Below are positions 1 through 8,484 of a DNA stretch of 64,000 nt, piece after piece. This stretch comes from Jejuia sp049889775 (GTDB taxonomy: Bacteria > Bacteroidota > Bacteroidia > Flavobacteriales > Flavobacteriaceae): NCBI GenBank assembly GCA_049889775.1, contig JBMHCT010000011.1:416385-480384 (forward strand). Direction: 5' to 3'. The notes beneath the pieces were generated by a model. That model was not told the DNA's origin, ran no database searches, and was given only the letters and a program-made list of their open reading frames with translations. Position numbers and translations under genes: made by a program. Numbering within the stretch: position 1 is the stretch's first letter; every line of letters starts with the position of its first letter.

Positions 1-1
1 A

Positions 2-145
2 AAAATGAATAGAGATCTCGCGGCTTTACAGGATAAGTACGATAACGAAACAGATTTTTCAAGAAATTTTTTGGAGCAAGCCAAATGGGAATCATTTATT
101 CACAAAGAATTAAATAAACTACAGTATTTTAAATCTAAAAATTAA
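2..145 (+). CDS. C-terminal fragment of an unidentified protein, cut by the window edge
   Basis: An open frame runs from the left edge to a TAA at 143-145. The last 46 codons, from a Met at base 5, encode a charged helical tail (ends KLQYFKSKN). The stop overlaps the start of the next gene by one base (TAATG), so the two are probably translationally coupled. The Met at base 5 need not be the real start because the frame is open to the edge. I do not recognise the family from this fragment. Confidence 0.5.
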   Translation, partial: KMNRDLAALQDKYDNETDFSRNFLEQAKWESFIHKELNKLQYFKSKN

Positions 146-378
146 TGGTACCAGATAAACAATTTTTAATTGATCTGGCCAATACCAAAATGCCTTATGG
201 AAAATACAAAGATCGATTTTTAATTGATCTACCAGAATATTATGTGGTGTGGTATCATAATAAAGGTTTTCCTAAGGGAAAGTTGGGAGAGATGCTTTTA
301 CAGGTTTATGAGCTTAAGGTTAATGGTTTGGAACACCTTGTACACGAAATTAAGAGCAAGTACCCAAGAAATCATTAA
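145..378 (+). CDS. DUF3820 family protein
   Basis: A 77-residue cytosolic protein. The core, with MPYGKYKDRFLIDLPEYYV near residues 16-35 followed by WYHNKGFPKGKLGEML, fits the small DUF3820 family (Pfam has called it a putative quorum-sensing-regulated virulence factor, but no function is established). Its ATG overlaps the stop of the upstream gene by one base, so it is probably the last gene of an operon entering from the left. It has no signal peptide or membrane segment. The length is typical for the family, and the family call is fairly firm although the role is unknown. Confidence 0.8.
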   Translation: MVPDKQFLIDLANTKMPYGKYKDRFLIDLPEYYVVWYHNKGFPKGKLGEMLLQVYELKVNGLEHLVHEIKSKYPRNH

Positions 379-403
379 AAATAGTTCAAAAGGCATAAAT
401 AAA

Positions 404-1576
404 TTAATCTTCAATCCTGTTTTCATCAAAGGCAGAAGGCAGTAGTTTAGGTATAAATTTAACAACAAGGGGTAAAAGTAAAGCTCCACCGGGTAACATA
501 AATATGGCTAAACTAGGTATGGATTTAAAAATGTCGAGTAGTTGCTCTTGCACTTTTTGCTGTTCTTCTTTTGTTAAGTCTCGTTTTGTTGATTGGGTCA
601 ACAATATTAAAAGTTCTTTACTATCCTTTAGCTCTTGGTATAAACGTTTTCTGTTTCTAGTAATTAATTTTTTTACCATTTTACTAGAGTTGTTGTAAAA
701 ACTTTTTACCACGTTTTTAGAACTCAATAAGGCGATATTGCTCATGTTCACAGTATAAAACAAGTTCACCGCTTTTATAGATTGTTGTATTCTAGAAATA
801 CTAAGTTTTAAATCTTCACCAAGCTTTTCTAAAAAGTGCTGCTCTTCAACATCAATCATTTGGTCGCTCCAAGTTGCCATACAAGCGAGATCAAGTACAT
901 AGAATTTTTCTTCTTCTCCAGAAATAAGTTGAACAGCGTTTACGTAATCCAAATTTTCATTGTTGTTGTAGCGCAAAGAGGATTTAAAAAGTTCAATTAA
1001 ACTATCATCATACTGGGTTTTTGTTGCTTTAGCATTTAAAACATCTAAAGAAATAGTGACAATGGCTGCTTCTAAATTTTTAATGTAAGTGATCGAAAAT
1101 GAGTCTTGTCTGAGATATTCTTGATAAGCCAACACATCAATATACAGAAGTGCATTGATAATAAAGTAATTAAAATTTTTAGTGAGTACATTGCCATCAA
1201 TCTGTATGCGCTTATGAATTATTTTTTCTAGTTGTTCGTTGGATTTTTTTCCGCCTAAGAGATCTTTGAAAAATGATGTTTTAATGGCTTTAATATCAGA
1301 ATAAAAATCAATTACGCTATCAACAAAAGGTCTCGAACAATTAGCTTTATGATAAACATAGTATAACGCTAAACATAGATTCAATTTACAAATTTCTTCT
1401 TCCGTAAAATCCTTTTTTGGAAGGAGTTGGGCAACAATATTTTGATTGCTTCCATAAATAAATCCACAATCCCTTAGGCTATCATAAAACAATTCATTGT
1501 TGTATGAAAGCAAAAGATCGTTTAAGCTAATTTCTCGCTCTAACTTTTTAATCCAGCCAGTTGCTGATGGGTTCAT
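404..1576 (-). CDS. LETM1-related protein with TerB-like region
   Basis: A 390-residue protein. The middle (about residues 225-280, with YVLDLACMATWSD and DVEEQHFLEKLGEDL) resembles a TerB-like helical domain. The C-terminal part has a basic stretch, then LTKEEQQKVQEQLLDIFKS, a hydrophobic segment with the LETM1-like signature FMLPGGALLLPLV, and KFIPKLLPSAF. Flavobacterial relatives are often labelled LETM1-related biofilm-associated proteins. There is no signal peptide, and the one hydrophobic segment lies near the C-terminus. Mitochondrial LETM1 is a cation/proton exchanger of the inner membrane; that function is not shown for this bacterial group. It converges on the DUF3820 gene with a 25-base gap. 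Confidence 0.75.
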   Translation of the reverse strand: MNPSATGWIKKLEREISLNDLLLSYNNELFYDSLRDCGFIYGSNQNIVAQLLPKKDFTEEEICKLNLCLALYYVYHKANCSRPFVDSVIDFYSDIKAIKTSFFKDLLGGKKSNEQLEKIIHKRIQIDGNVLTKNFNYFIINALLYIDVLAYQEYLRQDSFSITYIKNLEAAIVTISLDVLNAKATKTQYDDSLIELFKSSLRYNNNENLDYVNAVQLISGEEEKFYVLDLACMATWSDQMIDVEEQHFLEKLGEDLKLSISRIQQSIKAVNLFYTVNMSNIALLSSKNVVKSFYNNSSKMVKKLITRNRKRLYQELKDSKELLILLTQSTKRDLTKEEQQKVQEQLLDIFKSIPSLAIFMLPGGALLLPLVVKFIPKLLPSAFDENRIED

Positions 1577-1607
1577 TATATTTTAGGTTGGTTTAATTTA
1601 ATCACAA

Positions 1608-1844
1608 TTACTCATTATACACTTGTCCGCGCCTAGGTTTTAGGGCATCTCTCACAGGTTTCATTTGCGCTTCTGTAACCACCATAAACGCTACAACATG
1701 TAGCTCGCTTACATTTTCTGTTCCGGTTATATTGATGTCTAAATCTTTAGATACGATGTATTCTTTAAGGTGAATTTCATGATGCTCTGCAATTTTTTGG
1801 GCATCGGGACCATGAAAGTCCCAAATCAATTTAAGTTTTCGCAT
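1608..1844 (-). CDS. Small conserved hypothetical protein
   Basis: A 78-residue soluble protein starting MRKLKLIWDFHGPDAQKIAEHH and ending in a basic tail. The composition (LKLIWDFHG, LHVVAFMVVTEAQ) suggests a small alpha/beta fold of the ferredoxin-like type. It lies 31 bases upstream of the LETM1-like gene on the same strand, so the two may be co-transcribed. No catalytic motif, signal peptide or membrane segment is visible. I cannot assign a function; the even codon use and upstream non-coding gap support a real gene. Confidence 0.6.
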   Translation of the reverse strand: MRKLKLIWDFHGPDAQKIAEHHEIHLKEYIVSKDLDINITGTENVSELHVVAFMVVTEAQMKPVRDALKPRRGQVYNE

Positions 1845-1941
1845 TTACAATATCAATTCGAAATATTACAGTGTTAAAATTAGTGTAATATGCATTAAAA
1901 ATTCAAAATAAAACTCATTAATTTGCGTTTGTTAATCCAAC

Positions 1942-1971
1942 TTGACATAAAGTGATATATTAGTATTTTTG
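1942..1971 (+). promoter_or_regulatory. Bacteroidota-type promoter for the isomerase operon
   Basis: TTG at 1942-1944, a 19-base spacer, then TATTTTTG at 1964-1971: an exact match to the Bacteroidota primary sigma consensus TTG-N19-TAnnTTTG. Transcription would begin near 1977, about 20 bases before the first ATG of the PpiC-type gene. Confidence 0.75.
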
Positions 1972-1996
1972 TATCCGTTTTATATATTCATATTAC

Positions 1997-3949
1997 ATGT
2001 TTAGAATGAAGTTTTCTACCGTATTTACAGTGTTGTTTTTTGTTTCCCTATTAAAGGCTCAAACCACCAAGAAAGATGTTTTATTTACCGTTGATGATGA
2101 ACCAGTTTATGTGTCTGAATTTTTGCGCGTGTACAATAAAAATCTCAACTTAGTACAGGATGAGTCTCAAAAAGATGTTGATGAATATTTGAAATTGTTC
2201 ACAAACTACAAGCTAAAACTTAAGGAGGCGAAAGCTCAAGGTTTGCACGAAAAGCCGAAGTATATAAAAGAACTGGAAAAATATAGGAAGCAACTTGCTA
2301 AAAACTATATTACTGATGCTGAGGTGAGTGAGGCTTTGATTAAAGAAGCTTATGATAATATATCTTCTGAAGTGAACGCTACACATATATTGGTGAAAAT
2401 TGATGAAAGCGCAAGTCCAGAAGATACATTGGTAGCCTACAATAAAATAGTGGATTTAAGAAAAAGAGCAGAGAAAGAGGGTTTTGAGAAAGTACGAAAG
2501 GAAATTCATGATGGAAAAACCCTGTATGGGGAAGAATTAGGATGGTTCTCTGGTTTTAGAATGGTATATAAATTTGAGAAGGTAGCTTTCAATACGGCCG
2601 TTGGTGAAATATCTCAACCGTTTAGAACGCGTTTTGGTTACCATATTGTAAATGTTTTAGATAAGCGCAAAGCTAGAGGAGAGCGTACCGTTAAGCATAT
2701 AATGATAATGCACAAGAATAATGATTCCATAGATAGAGGTGAGTCTAGAATTAACGAAATATATACAAAATTGGAACAGGGTGAATCTTTTGAGGCTTTG
2801 GCAAAACAGTTTTCTGAAGATAAAAATTCAGCGTCTCAAGGTGGATTATTAAAGGCGTTTTCTGCGGGACAATTAAGAGCGCCAGTATTTGAGGAAACCG
2901 CATTTTCGCTTGAAAATAAAGGAGATATATCAAATCCAATAAAATCTCAATATGGATGGCACATCATAAAACTAGAAAATTCTAAACCCATAGGTTCTTT
3001 TCAGGATTTGCAAGCAGAATTAGAAACTAAGGTAAAGCGAGATGCGCGCTCTCAACTTATCGATGATGCCTTGTATGCTAAACTTAAGGCCAAATACAAT
3101 ATTCCAGAAAAAACACCAGATTTGAGTTATTTTACTTCAATATTAAATGAAGATTTTTACAAACGTAATTGGGAGGTGCCTGCGGATTTGAAAGGTGAAA
3201 CTGCCTTGGTGACGATTGGTAAGAAAACTTTAAATTATAGTGATTTTGCAGATTATCTATTGTCATATCAAAAAAGAATTAGGGGAAGACAAGACTTTAA
3301 AAGTATTGTAGAAAAAGCCTATGAGCTTTTTTTGAATACAAACTTGAGAGACTATGAGGAGGAGAATCTTGAAAATGATAATGAAGATTTTGCGCATATT
3401 TTAGCAGAATATCGCGACGGTTTGCTGTTGTTTGATTTGATGGAGTCTACAATTTGGCAGGCTGCTAAAACCGACTCTGTTGAGGTTGAAGCATTTTATC
3501 AAAAAAATAGAGAAAATTATTTTGAGCCAGAACATGCTTTTACGCAGGTAGCATCTTCTCCAAATAAAAGGGTTATAAAAAAGGTGTTGAAATTACTGAA
3601 AGAGAATATGCCCTTGGAGAATATAAAAAAGTTAGTTAATACCAACGGAGAGGTTAATATTATCTTCACTCAGGATACTATGAATGTTAATCATCAGGCA
3701 TTACCAAAAAACTTCGATTTGAAAGAGGGGTTATCTGATGTTTATAAACATAATGATAGTTTTATAGTTGCGAAAGTTGGAGAAGTGTTTCCTAAAAAAT
3801 TAAAACCTTTTGATGAGGTTAAAGGGCTTGTGATGAGTGATTATCAAAACAATAAAGAAAACCTTTGGATTGAAGAGCTAAAACAGAAGTATAAAGTAGA
3901 TGTAAATACCGAAGCGCTCAAAAAGGTTAAAGCAGAAATTAAGCAATAG
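1997..3949 (+). CDS. Periplasmic peptidyl-prolyl isomerase with two PpiC (parvulin) domains
   Basis: A 650-residue exported foldase/chaperone. A short signal peptide (LFFVSLLKAQ, cleavage near residue 24) precedes an N-terminal helical chaperone region. Two parvulin domains follow at about residues 123-222 (starting NATHILVKI) and 229-330 (starting TVKHIMIMH), each ending in the typical GWHII or GYHIV motif. The last 300 residues are helical with no recognised domain. A second in-frame ATG at 2006 (MKFSTV) may be the true start. It leads a run of isomerase genes and overlaps the next gene by one base (TAGTG). It probably assists outer-membrane protein folding. Family assignment is firm; clients are inferred. 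Confidence 0.9.
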   Translation: MFRMKFSTVFTVLFFVSLLKAQTTKKDVLFTVDDEPVYVSEFLRVYNKNLNLVQDESQKDVDEYLKLFTNYKLKLKEAKAQGLHEKPKYIKELEKYRKQLAKNYITDAEVSEALIKEAYDNISSEVNATHILVKIDESASPEDTLVAYNKIVDLRKRAEKEGFEKVRKEIHDGKTLYGEELGWFSGFRMVYKFEKVAFNTAVGEISQPFRTRFGYHIVNVLDKRKARGERTVKHIMIMHKNNDSIDRGESRINEIYTKLEQGESFEALAKQFSEDKNSASQGGLLKAFSAGQLRAPVFEETAFSLENKGDISNPIKSQYGWHIIKLENSKPIGSFQDLQAELETKVKRDARSQLIDDALYAKLKAKYNIPEKTPDLSYFTSILNEDFYKRNWEVPADLKGETALVTIGKKTLNYSDFADYLLSYQKRIRGRQDFKSIVEKAYELFLNTNLRDYEEENLENDNEDFAHILAEYRDGLLLFDLMESTIWQAAKTDSVEVEAFYQKNRENYFEPEHAFTQVASSPNKRVIKKVLKLLKENMPLENIKKLVNTNGEVNIIFTQDTMNVNHQALPKNFDLKEGLSDVYKHNDSFIVAKVGEVFPKKLKPFDEVKGLVMSDYQNNKENLWIEELKQKYKVDVNTEALKKVKAEIKQ

Positions 3950-4803
3950 TGCATATAAAATCCCTCATTTTATTAAGTGTTGTCTTTATTTTGACATCCT
4001 GTGATATTTTCAAAAACTCGGATGATAGAAAACCTATTGCGAGAGTTAATGAACACTATCTATACAAGGATGAGTTAAAGAGCGTTATTGCTGAGGGTAT
4101 TTCAGGTCAAGATAGTATTGTTTTGGCTCGTAATTTTATTAATAAATGGGCGACGCAGCAATTGTTAATAGATGGTGCTCAATTTAATTTAAGTGAAGAG
4201 AAGCAGTCTAACTTTAATAGACTTGTGGAACAATATAAAAACGATCTTTATAGTAAAGCATATTTAGAAGCCCTAGTTAAAAAAAATTTGGATACGGTTG
4301 TTGGTGATGACGAAACAGAAAAGTACTACCAAGTAAACAAGGATGCTTTTAGGTTGAATGAAGAACTTTTAAAGTTGAGATACCTGCATGTTGATGAAAA
4401 TATTATCAATTTTAAAAATATTAAGGAGCGTTTCAAAAGGTTTGATGACGAAGACAAAACGTATCTAGATTCCATTGCTATTCAGTTTAAGTCTTACTCT
4501 TTGAATGATTCCATTTGGGTAAAAATGAATCAGGTGGTTTCAAAAATACCTGGCGTTAATTCTGAAAATAAAAATCAACTGTTAAAAAAATCTAATTTTG
4601 TAGAGCTCAAAGATTCATTAGGAGTATATTTGATGCAAGTAAATGATGTCTTACTGCGTAACGACATTGCACCCCTAGAGTATGTAAAACCTACGATTAA
4701 TCAAATTGTGATTAATAAACGAAAGTTAGAGCTCATCAAGAAATTAGAAAAAGATATCACAAAAGATGCAATTGAAAATAAAGAATTTGAAATCTATAAT
4801 TAG
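3949..4803 (+). CDS. SurA-like periplasmic lipoprotein without a visible isomerase domain
   Basis: A 284-residue protein starting at GTG, coupled to the previous stop (TAGTG). The N-terminus has a lipoprotein signal with lipobox LTSC at about residue 18. The body is helical (KPIARVNEHYLYKDEL, then a long chaperone-like region), resembling the N-terminal chaperone module of SurA/PpiC proteins, but I see no parvulin signature. Its position between two parvulin-type isomerases supports a chaperone role at the inner leaflet of the outer membrane. Its end overlaps surA by 38 bases. Confidence 0.75.
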   Translation: MHIKSLILLSVVFILTSCDIFKNSDDRKPIARVNEHYLYKDELKSVIAEGISGQDSIVLARNFINKWATQQLLIDGAQFNLSEEKQSNFNRLVEQYKNDLYSKAYLEALVKKNLDTVVGDDETEKYYQVNKDAFRLNEELLKLRYLHVDENIINFKNIKERFKRFDDEDKTYLDSIAIQFKSYSLNDSIWVKMNQVVSKIPGVNSENKNQLLKKSNFVELKDSLGVYLMQVNDVLLRNDIAPLEYVKPTINQIVINKRKLELIKKLEKDITKDAIENKEFEIYN

Positions 4804-6211
4804 TGTAATAGCACTGCTTTTTATAAGTGCTATACAAGCTCAGGAAATTATTGAGGATACGCCTGTGGAAGCTGAGCAAGAGACTAAAGAAAACATAAAA
4901 GATTCAACACCTTCGTTTAAACCAATAAAGGTTGATGGTGTTGCAGGTGTAGTTGGCGACTATATTGTGCTAAATTCCGATATTGAAAAGGAGCGTCTAC
5001 AATTAGAAGCATCTGGCGTTAATACAAAGGAAATTTCAAGTTGTGAATTATTTGGAAAGCTTTTAGAGAACAAACTCTATGCACACCAGGCTATCCAGGA
5101 TAGTATCATCGTTTCTGATTCAGAAATAAGAAATAATGTTGAATATCAAATGCAACAATTCCTAGCTCAGGTTAATGGAGATATCAATCGTTTGTTGAAA
5201 ATTTATAACAAAGACTCAGAAGAAGGTCTTAAAGAGGAAATGTTTAACGCTAATAAAGATATGATGCTTGCCGGTCGTATGCAGTCTAAAGTCGTTGAAG
5301 AAGTTGATATTACACCAGAGGAAGTAAGACAGTTCTTTAATAAAATTCCTAAAGAAGAACGGCCAAACTTTGGAACAGAATTAAAGGTAGCACAAATAGT
5401 TGTAGAACCTAAAGTTGAAGATGAAGAAAGACAAAGAATTATTAACCAATTAGAAGGTTTTAAACGAGATGTTGAGGAAAACGGGGCTAGTTTCAGATCT
5501 AAGGTTATTCTTTATGGACAAGATCCTGGTATAAAGCAATCGGGATATAAGTACACCCTTAATAGAAATAAACCAAGGATGGTTAAAGAGTTTAGAGAAG
5601 CGGCTTTCTCATTACAAGAAGGTCAGGTTTCCGAGCCTTTTGAGACAGATTTTGGTTTTCATATCGTGTATTGTGAAAAAATTAGAGGACAGGAGTATGA
5701 TGTCAGTCATGTGCTCTTAATTCCGAAAGTATCAAATGAAGCCAAACTTGAAGCCAAAGAAAAATTAGAAAAGGTACGTCAGCAAATAGTTGATGGGGAA
5801 ATTACTTTTGCTGAAGCTGCCAAAAATATTAGTGATGAAAAAGAAACAAAATATGATGGTGGGCAGCTTATAAATCCTGAAACGCAGGATTATAATTTTG
5901 AATTAACTCGAATGGATCCAGAGCTATATTCTCAAATACAAAACTTAAAAGATGGTGAAATCAGTCCAGTAGTAGCTGAAACAGATCGCTCTAATAAACT
6001 TAAATTTAAAATCTTAACGGTTTCAGATAGGATAGAGGATCATCAAGCAGATTATGCCAAAGATTTTTTAAAGATCAAGGAATTGGCCTTGAATGAGAAA
6101 AAAATAAAAGCTATTGAGAAATGGCAGGCTGAAAAAATTGAAGATACCTACATTAAAATCACAGGCAATATGCGAGATTGTGAGTTTAATAGTAATTGGT
6201 TAAAAAAGTAA
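4766..6211 (+). CDS. surA: SurA-type peptidyl-prolyl isomerase
   Basis: A 481-residue periplasmic chaperone. The signal peptide (ISVIALLFISAIQAQ) is followed by the SurA hallmark VDGVAGVVGDYIVLNSDIE at about residues 53-71. Two parvulin domains follow at about 201-304 (with ELKVAQIVVEP and FGFHIVYCEK) and 310-410 (with YDVSHVLLIPKV). The ATG at 4766 lies inside the end of the previous gene (38-base overlap), which implies coupling; a later TTG at 4787 is a less likely start. The role, by family, is folding of outer-membrane beta-barrels delivered by the Sec pathway. The MoxR gene begins four bases downstream. Confidence 0.9.
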   Translation: MQLKIKNLKSIISVIALLFISAIQAQEIIEDTPVEAEQETKENIKDSTPSFKPIKVDGVAGVVGDYIVLNSDIEKERLQLEASGVNTKEISSCELFGKLLENKLYAHQAIQDSIIVSDSEIRNNVEYQMQQFLAQVNGDINRLLKIYNKDSEEGLKEEMFNANKDMMLAGRMQSKVVEEVDITPEEVRQFFNKIPKEERPNFGTELKVAQIVVEPKVEDEERQRIINQLEGFKRDVEENGASFRSKVILYGQDPGIKQSGYKYTLNRNKPRMVKEFREAAFSLQEGQVSEPFETDFGFHIVYCEKIRGQEYDVSHVLLIPKVSNEAKLEAKEKLEKVRQQIVDGEITFAEAAKNISDEKETKYDGGQLINPETQDYNFELTRMDPELYSQIQNLKDGEISPVVAETDRSNKLKFKILTVSDRIEDHQADYAKDFLKIKELALNEKKIKAIEKWQAEKIEDTYIKITGNMRDCEFNSNWLKK

Positions 6212-6214
6212 ATT

Positions 6215-7168
6215 ATGTCTGATGTAGCTGAAATTGAGCAATTTATAAAAAAGTATGGCGACTTAAAGCAAGAAATTGCAAAAGTTATTGTTGGGCAAGA
6301 TACAGTTGTCAACCAAATTTTAATTTCTATTTTTTCTGGTGGACATTCATTGCTTATCGGAGTTCCTGGTCTAGCTAAAACCTTAATGGTGAATACCATT
6401 GCGCAAGCGTTGGGATTGGACTTTAAGCGTATTCAATTTACCCCGGATTTAATGCCTAGTGATATTCTAGGAAGCGAAATTTTGGATGAAGACCGCCATT
6501 TTAAATTTGTTAAAGGACCAATTTTTGCGAACATTATATTAGCTGACGAGATAAACCGTACACCACCTAAAACGCAAGCAGCACTTTTGGAAGCTATGCA
6601 AGAAAGAGCTGTTACTGTTGCAGGACATCATTATAAATTAGATCTACCATATTTCGTCTTGGCAACACAAAATCCAATTGAGCAAGAGGGAACTTATCCT
6701 TTGCCCGAAGCCCAATTAGACCGGTTTATGTTCGCCATTAATTTAGAATATCCATCATTTAAAGAAGAAGTACAAGTTGTAAAGTCTACGACCAATGATG
6801 TTGCTGTAAAAGTAAATGCGTTATTTACAGATAAGGAAATCTTAGAATTTCAACACGTAATTAGGCGTATTCCTGTTACAGATAATGTTATTGAATATGC
6901 GGTGAGTATGGTGGGTAAAACACGACCTAATGGTGACACTGCTCCAGATTTGGTGAAGCAATACATAGACTGGGGTGCTGGCCCAAGAGCATCGCAAAAC
7001 CTTATTTTAGCTGCGAAAACTCATGCGGCTATTAATGGGAAATTTTCTCCAGATAATGAAGATGTTCAAGCCGTCGCCACAAGTATTTTAAGGCACAGAA
7101 TCATTAAGAGCTACAAAGCCGAGGCTGAAGGTATTACAGAAAATCAAATTATCAAGAGTTTGTTTTAG
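6215..7168 (+). CDS. MoxR-type AAA+ ATPase
   Basis: A 317-residue cytosolic ATPase. Walker A is GVPGLAKT (about residues 49-56), Walker B is ILADEINR (about 109-116), followed by the sensor region LATQNPIEQEGTYPLPEAQ. MoxR ATPases act as chaperones that insert cofactors or assemble complexes, usually with DUF58 and VWA partners. No such partners are adjacent here; the gene is embedded between surA and an acyltransferase. Its TAG overlaps the GTG start of the next gene by one base. The family is certain, the substrate unknown. Confidence 0.93.
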   Translation: MSDVAEIEQFIKKYGDLKQEIAKVIVGQDTVVNQILISIFSGGHSLLIGVPGLAKTLMVNTIAQALGLDFKRIQFTPDLMPSDILGSEILDEDRHFKFVKGPIFANIILADEINRTPPKTQAALLEAMQERAVTVAGHHYKLDLPYFVLATQNPIEQEGTYPLPEAQLDRFMFAINLEYPSFKEEVQVVKSTTNDVAVKVNALFTDKEILEFQHVIRRIPVTDNVIEYAVSMVGKTRPNGDTAPDLVKQYIDWGAGPRASQNLILAAKTHAAINGKFSPDNEDVQAVATSILRHRIIKSYKAEAEGITENQIIKSLF

Positions 7169-8301
7169 TGAAAACGAATGAAAGGAATTTTGGCCTAGAC
7201 CTAATAAGGGTTATTGCCATTTCTTTGGTTCTTTTTTCTCATATGGCTCTATTGATTACACCCAATCAGCATGAAAGCGGTCTGTTTTTTATAAAGTTTT
7301 TTGGTGCCTTGGGTGTGGATATATTCTTCGTTTTAAGTGGTTTTTTAATTGGAGGCATTTTATTAAAACATATTAATAGCAAGGGTTTTAATAAGCGTAC
7401 AATATTGTACTTCTGGATAAGACGATGGTTCAGAACCTTACCCAACTACTTTTTAATCTTGGTAGTTAATATAATTATATCTTACCTCTTTCTTGAACAA
7501 GATTTTCCGTACTGGAAATACCTGTTTTTCATTCAAAATTTTTCATCTGCGCAGCCTGATTTTTTTACAGAATCTTGGAGTCTTAGTATTGAAGAGTTTG
7601 CATATATTTTGGTTCCGTTTATACTTCTTTTAATTGGACTAACAATAAAACGAATAACTGAAAAAACGTTTTTGATTGTCACGTTTGCTGCAATAATTCT
7701 ATTGTTTTTTGTTAAGTTAAATTATCATCTTGGAGATATAGAAATAGGGGAGACTTGGAGCGGCAGTTTTCGTAAAGTGGTTATGTATCGTTTAGACAGT
7801 ATTTATTATGGTTTTGTTGCGGCCTATCTTCATGGTAAGTATTTAGAGAGGATTGATAAATTCAAACTAACGTTATTAGGAATATCTGCAGTTCTATTCG
7901 TAGTTGTTCACGGTATAATGTATACTTCAGGAAGTGATCCGGATGAACATTTACTCTTTTTCAATACGTTTTATTTACCGCTTTTAAGCGTAACTATTTT
8001 ATTGCTTTTTCCTTTTATGATGCATCTAAAGGCGTCAAAAACTGTTTCAAAAATAGTCACTCATATTTCAAAAACATCCTATGCATTATATCTTGTAAAT
8101 TATAGCATTGTGCTTTTAACTATGGAAAGAATTTTTAAGGTGGATACTGAAATATTATTACACTTTAAAGTACTTATTGCGTTTTTGTTTCTACTTATTT
8201 CTTACCTATTAGCAGTAATTTTATATAGATTTTACGAAAAGCCAATGATGGATTTACGGGATCATCGAAAAATAAGGCGATTACTCTCAATAAAATCCTA
8301 A
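7168..8301 (+). CDS. Acyltransferase 3 (OafA/YrhL-type) integral membrane protein
   Basis: A 377-residue protein with about ten transmembrane helices. The N-terminus shows the family pattern: GLDLIRVIAISLVLFSH (with the conserved His), FFGALGVDIFFVLSGFLIGG, then a basic RRWFRTLPNY loop. The SWSLSIEEFAY motif near residue 135 is also typical. These enzymes transfer acetyl or other acyl groups to sugars of surface polysaccharides or lipids. The start is GTG, overlapping the moxR stop (TAGTG), so it is likely the last gene of the operon. The acceptor cannot be told from sequence. Confidence 0.88.
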   Translation: MKTNERNFGLDLIRVIAISLVLFSHMALLITPNQHESGLFFIKFFGALGVDIFFVLSGFLIGGILLKHINSKGFNKRTILYFWIRRWFRTLPNYFLILVVNIIISYLFLEQDFPYWKYLFFIQNFSSAQPDFFTESWSLSIEEFAYILVPFILLLIGLTIKRITEKTFLIVTFAAIILLFFVKLNYHLGDIEIGETWSGSFRKVVMYRLDSIYYGFVAAYLHGKYLERIDKFKLTLLGISAVLFVVVHGIMYTSGSDPDEHLLFFNTFYLPLLSVTILLLFPFMMHLKASKTVSKIVTHISKTSYALYLVNYSIVLLTMERIFKVDTEILLHFKVLIAFLFLLISYLLAVILYRFYEKPMMDLRDHRKIRRLLSIKS

Positions 8302-8484
8302 GAAATTCACAGTAAGAAGCTGTTTTTTGCTTGAAAAATGCAATCATTTGTTTTTATAATGGCACTATAATAATTAAGTATTAATACTTAGTTTTAATAT
8401 GTTGTTTCTTGTTAAATCTTTGCATTAAATTCGTATTTTGCGACGCTTTTTTAAACAAACCTTAAAACTGAAAAACTTCTTTAT

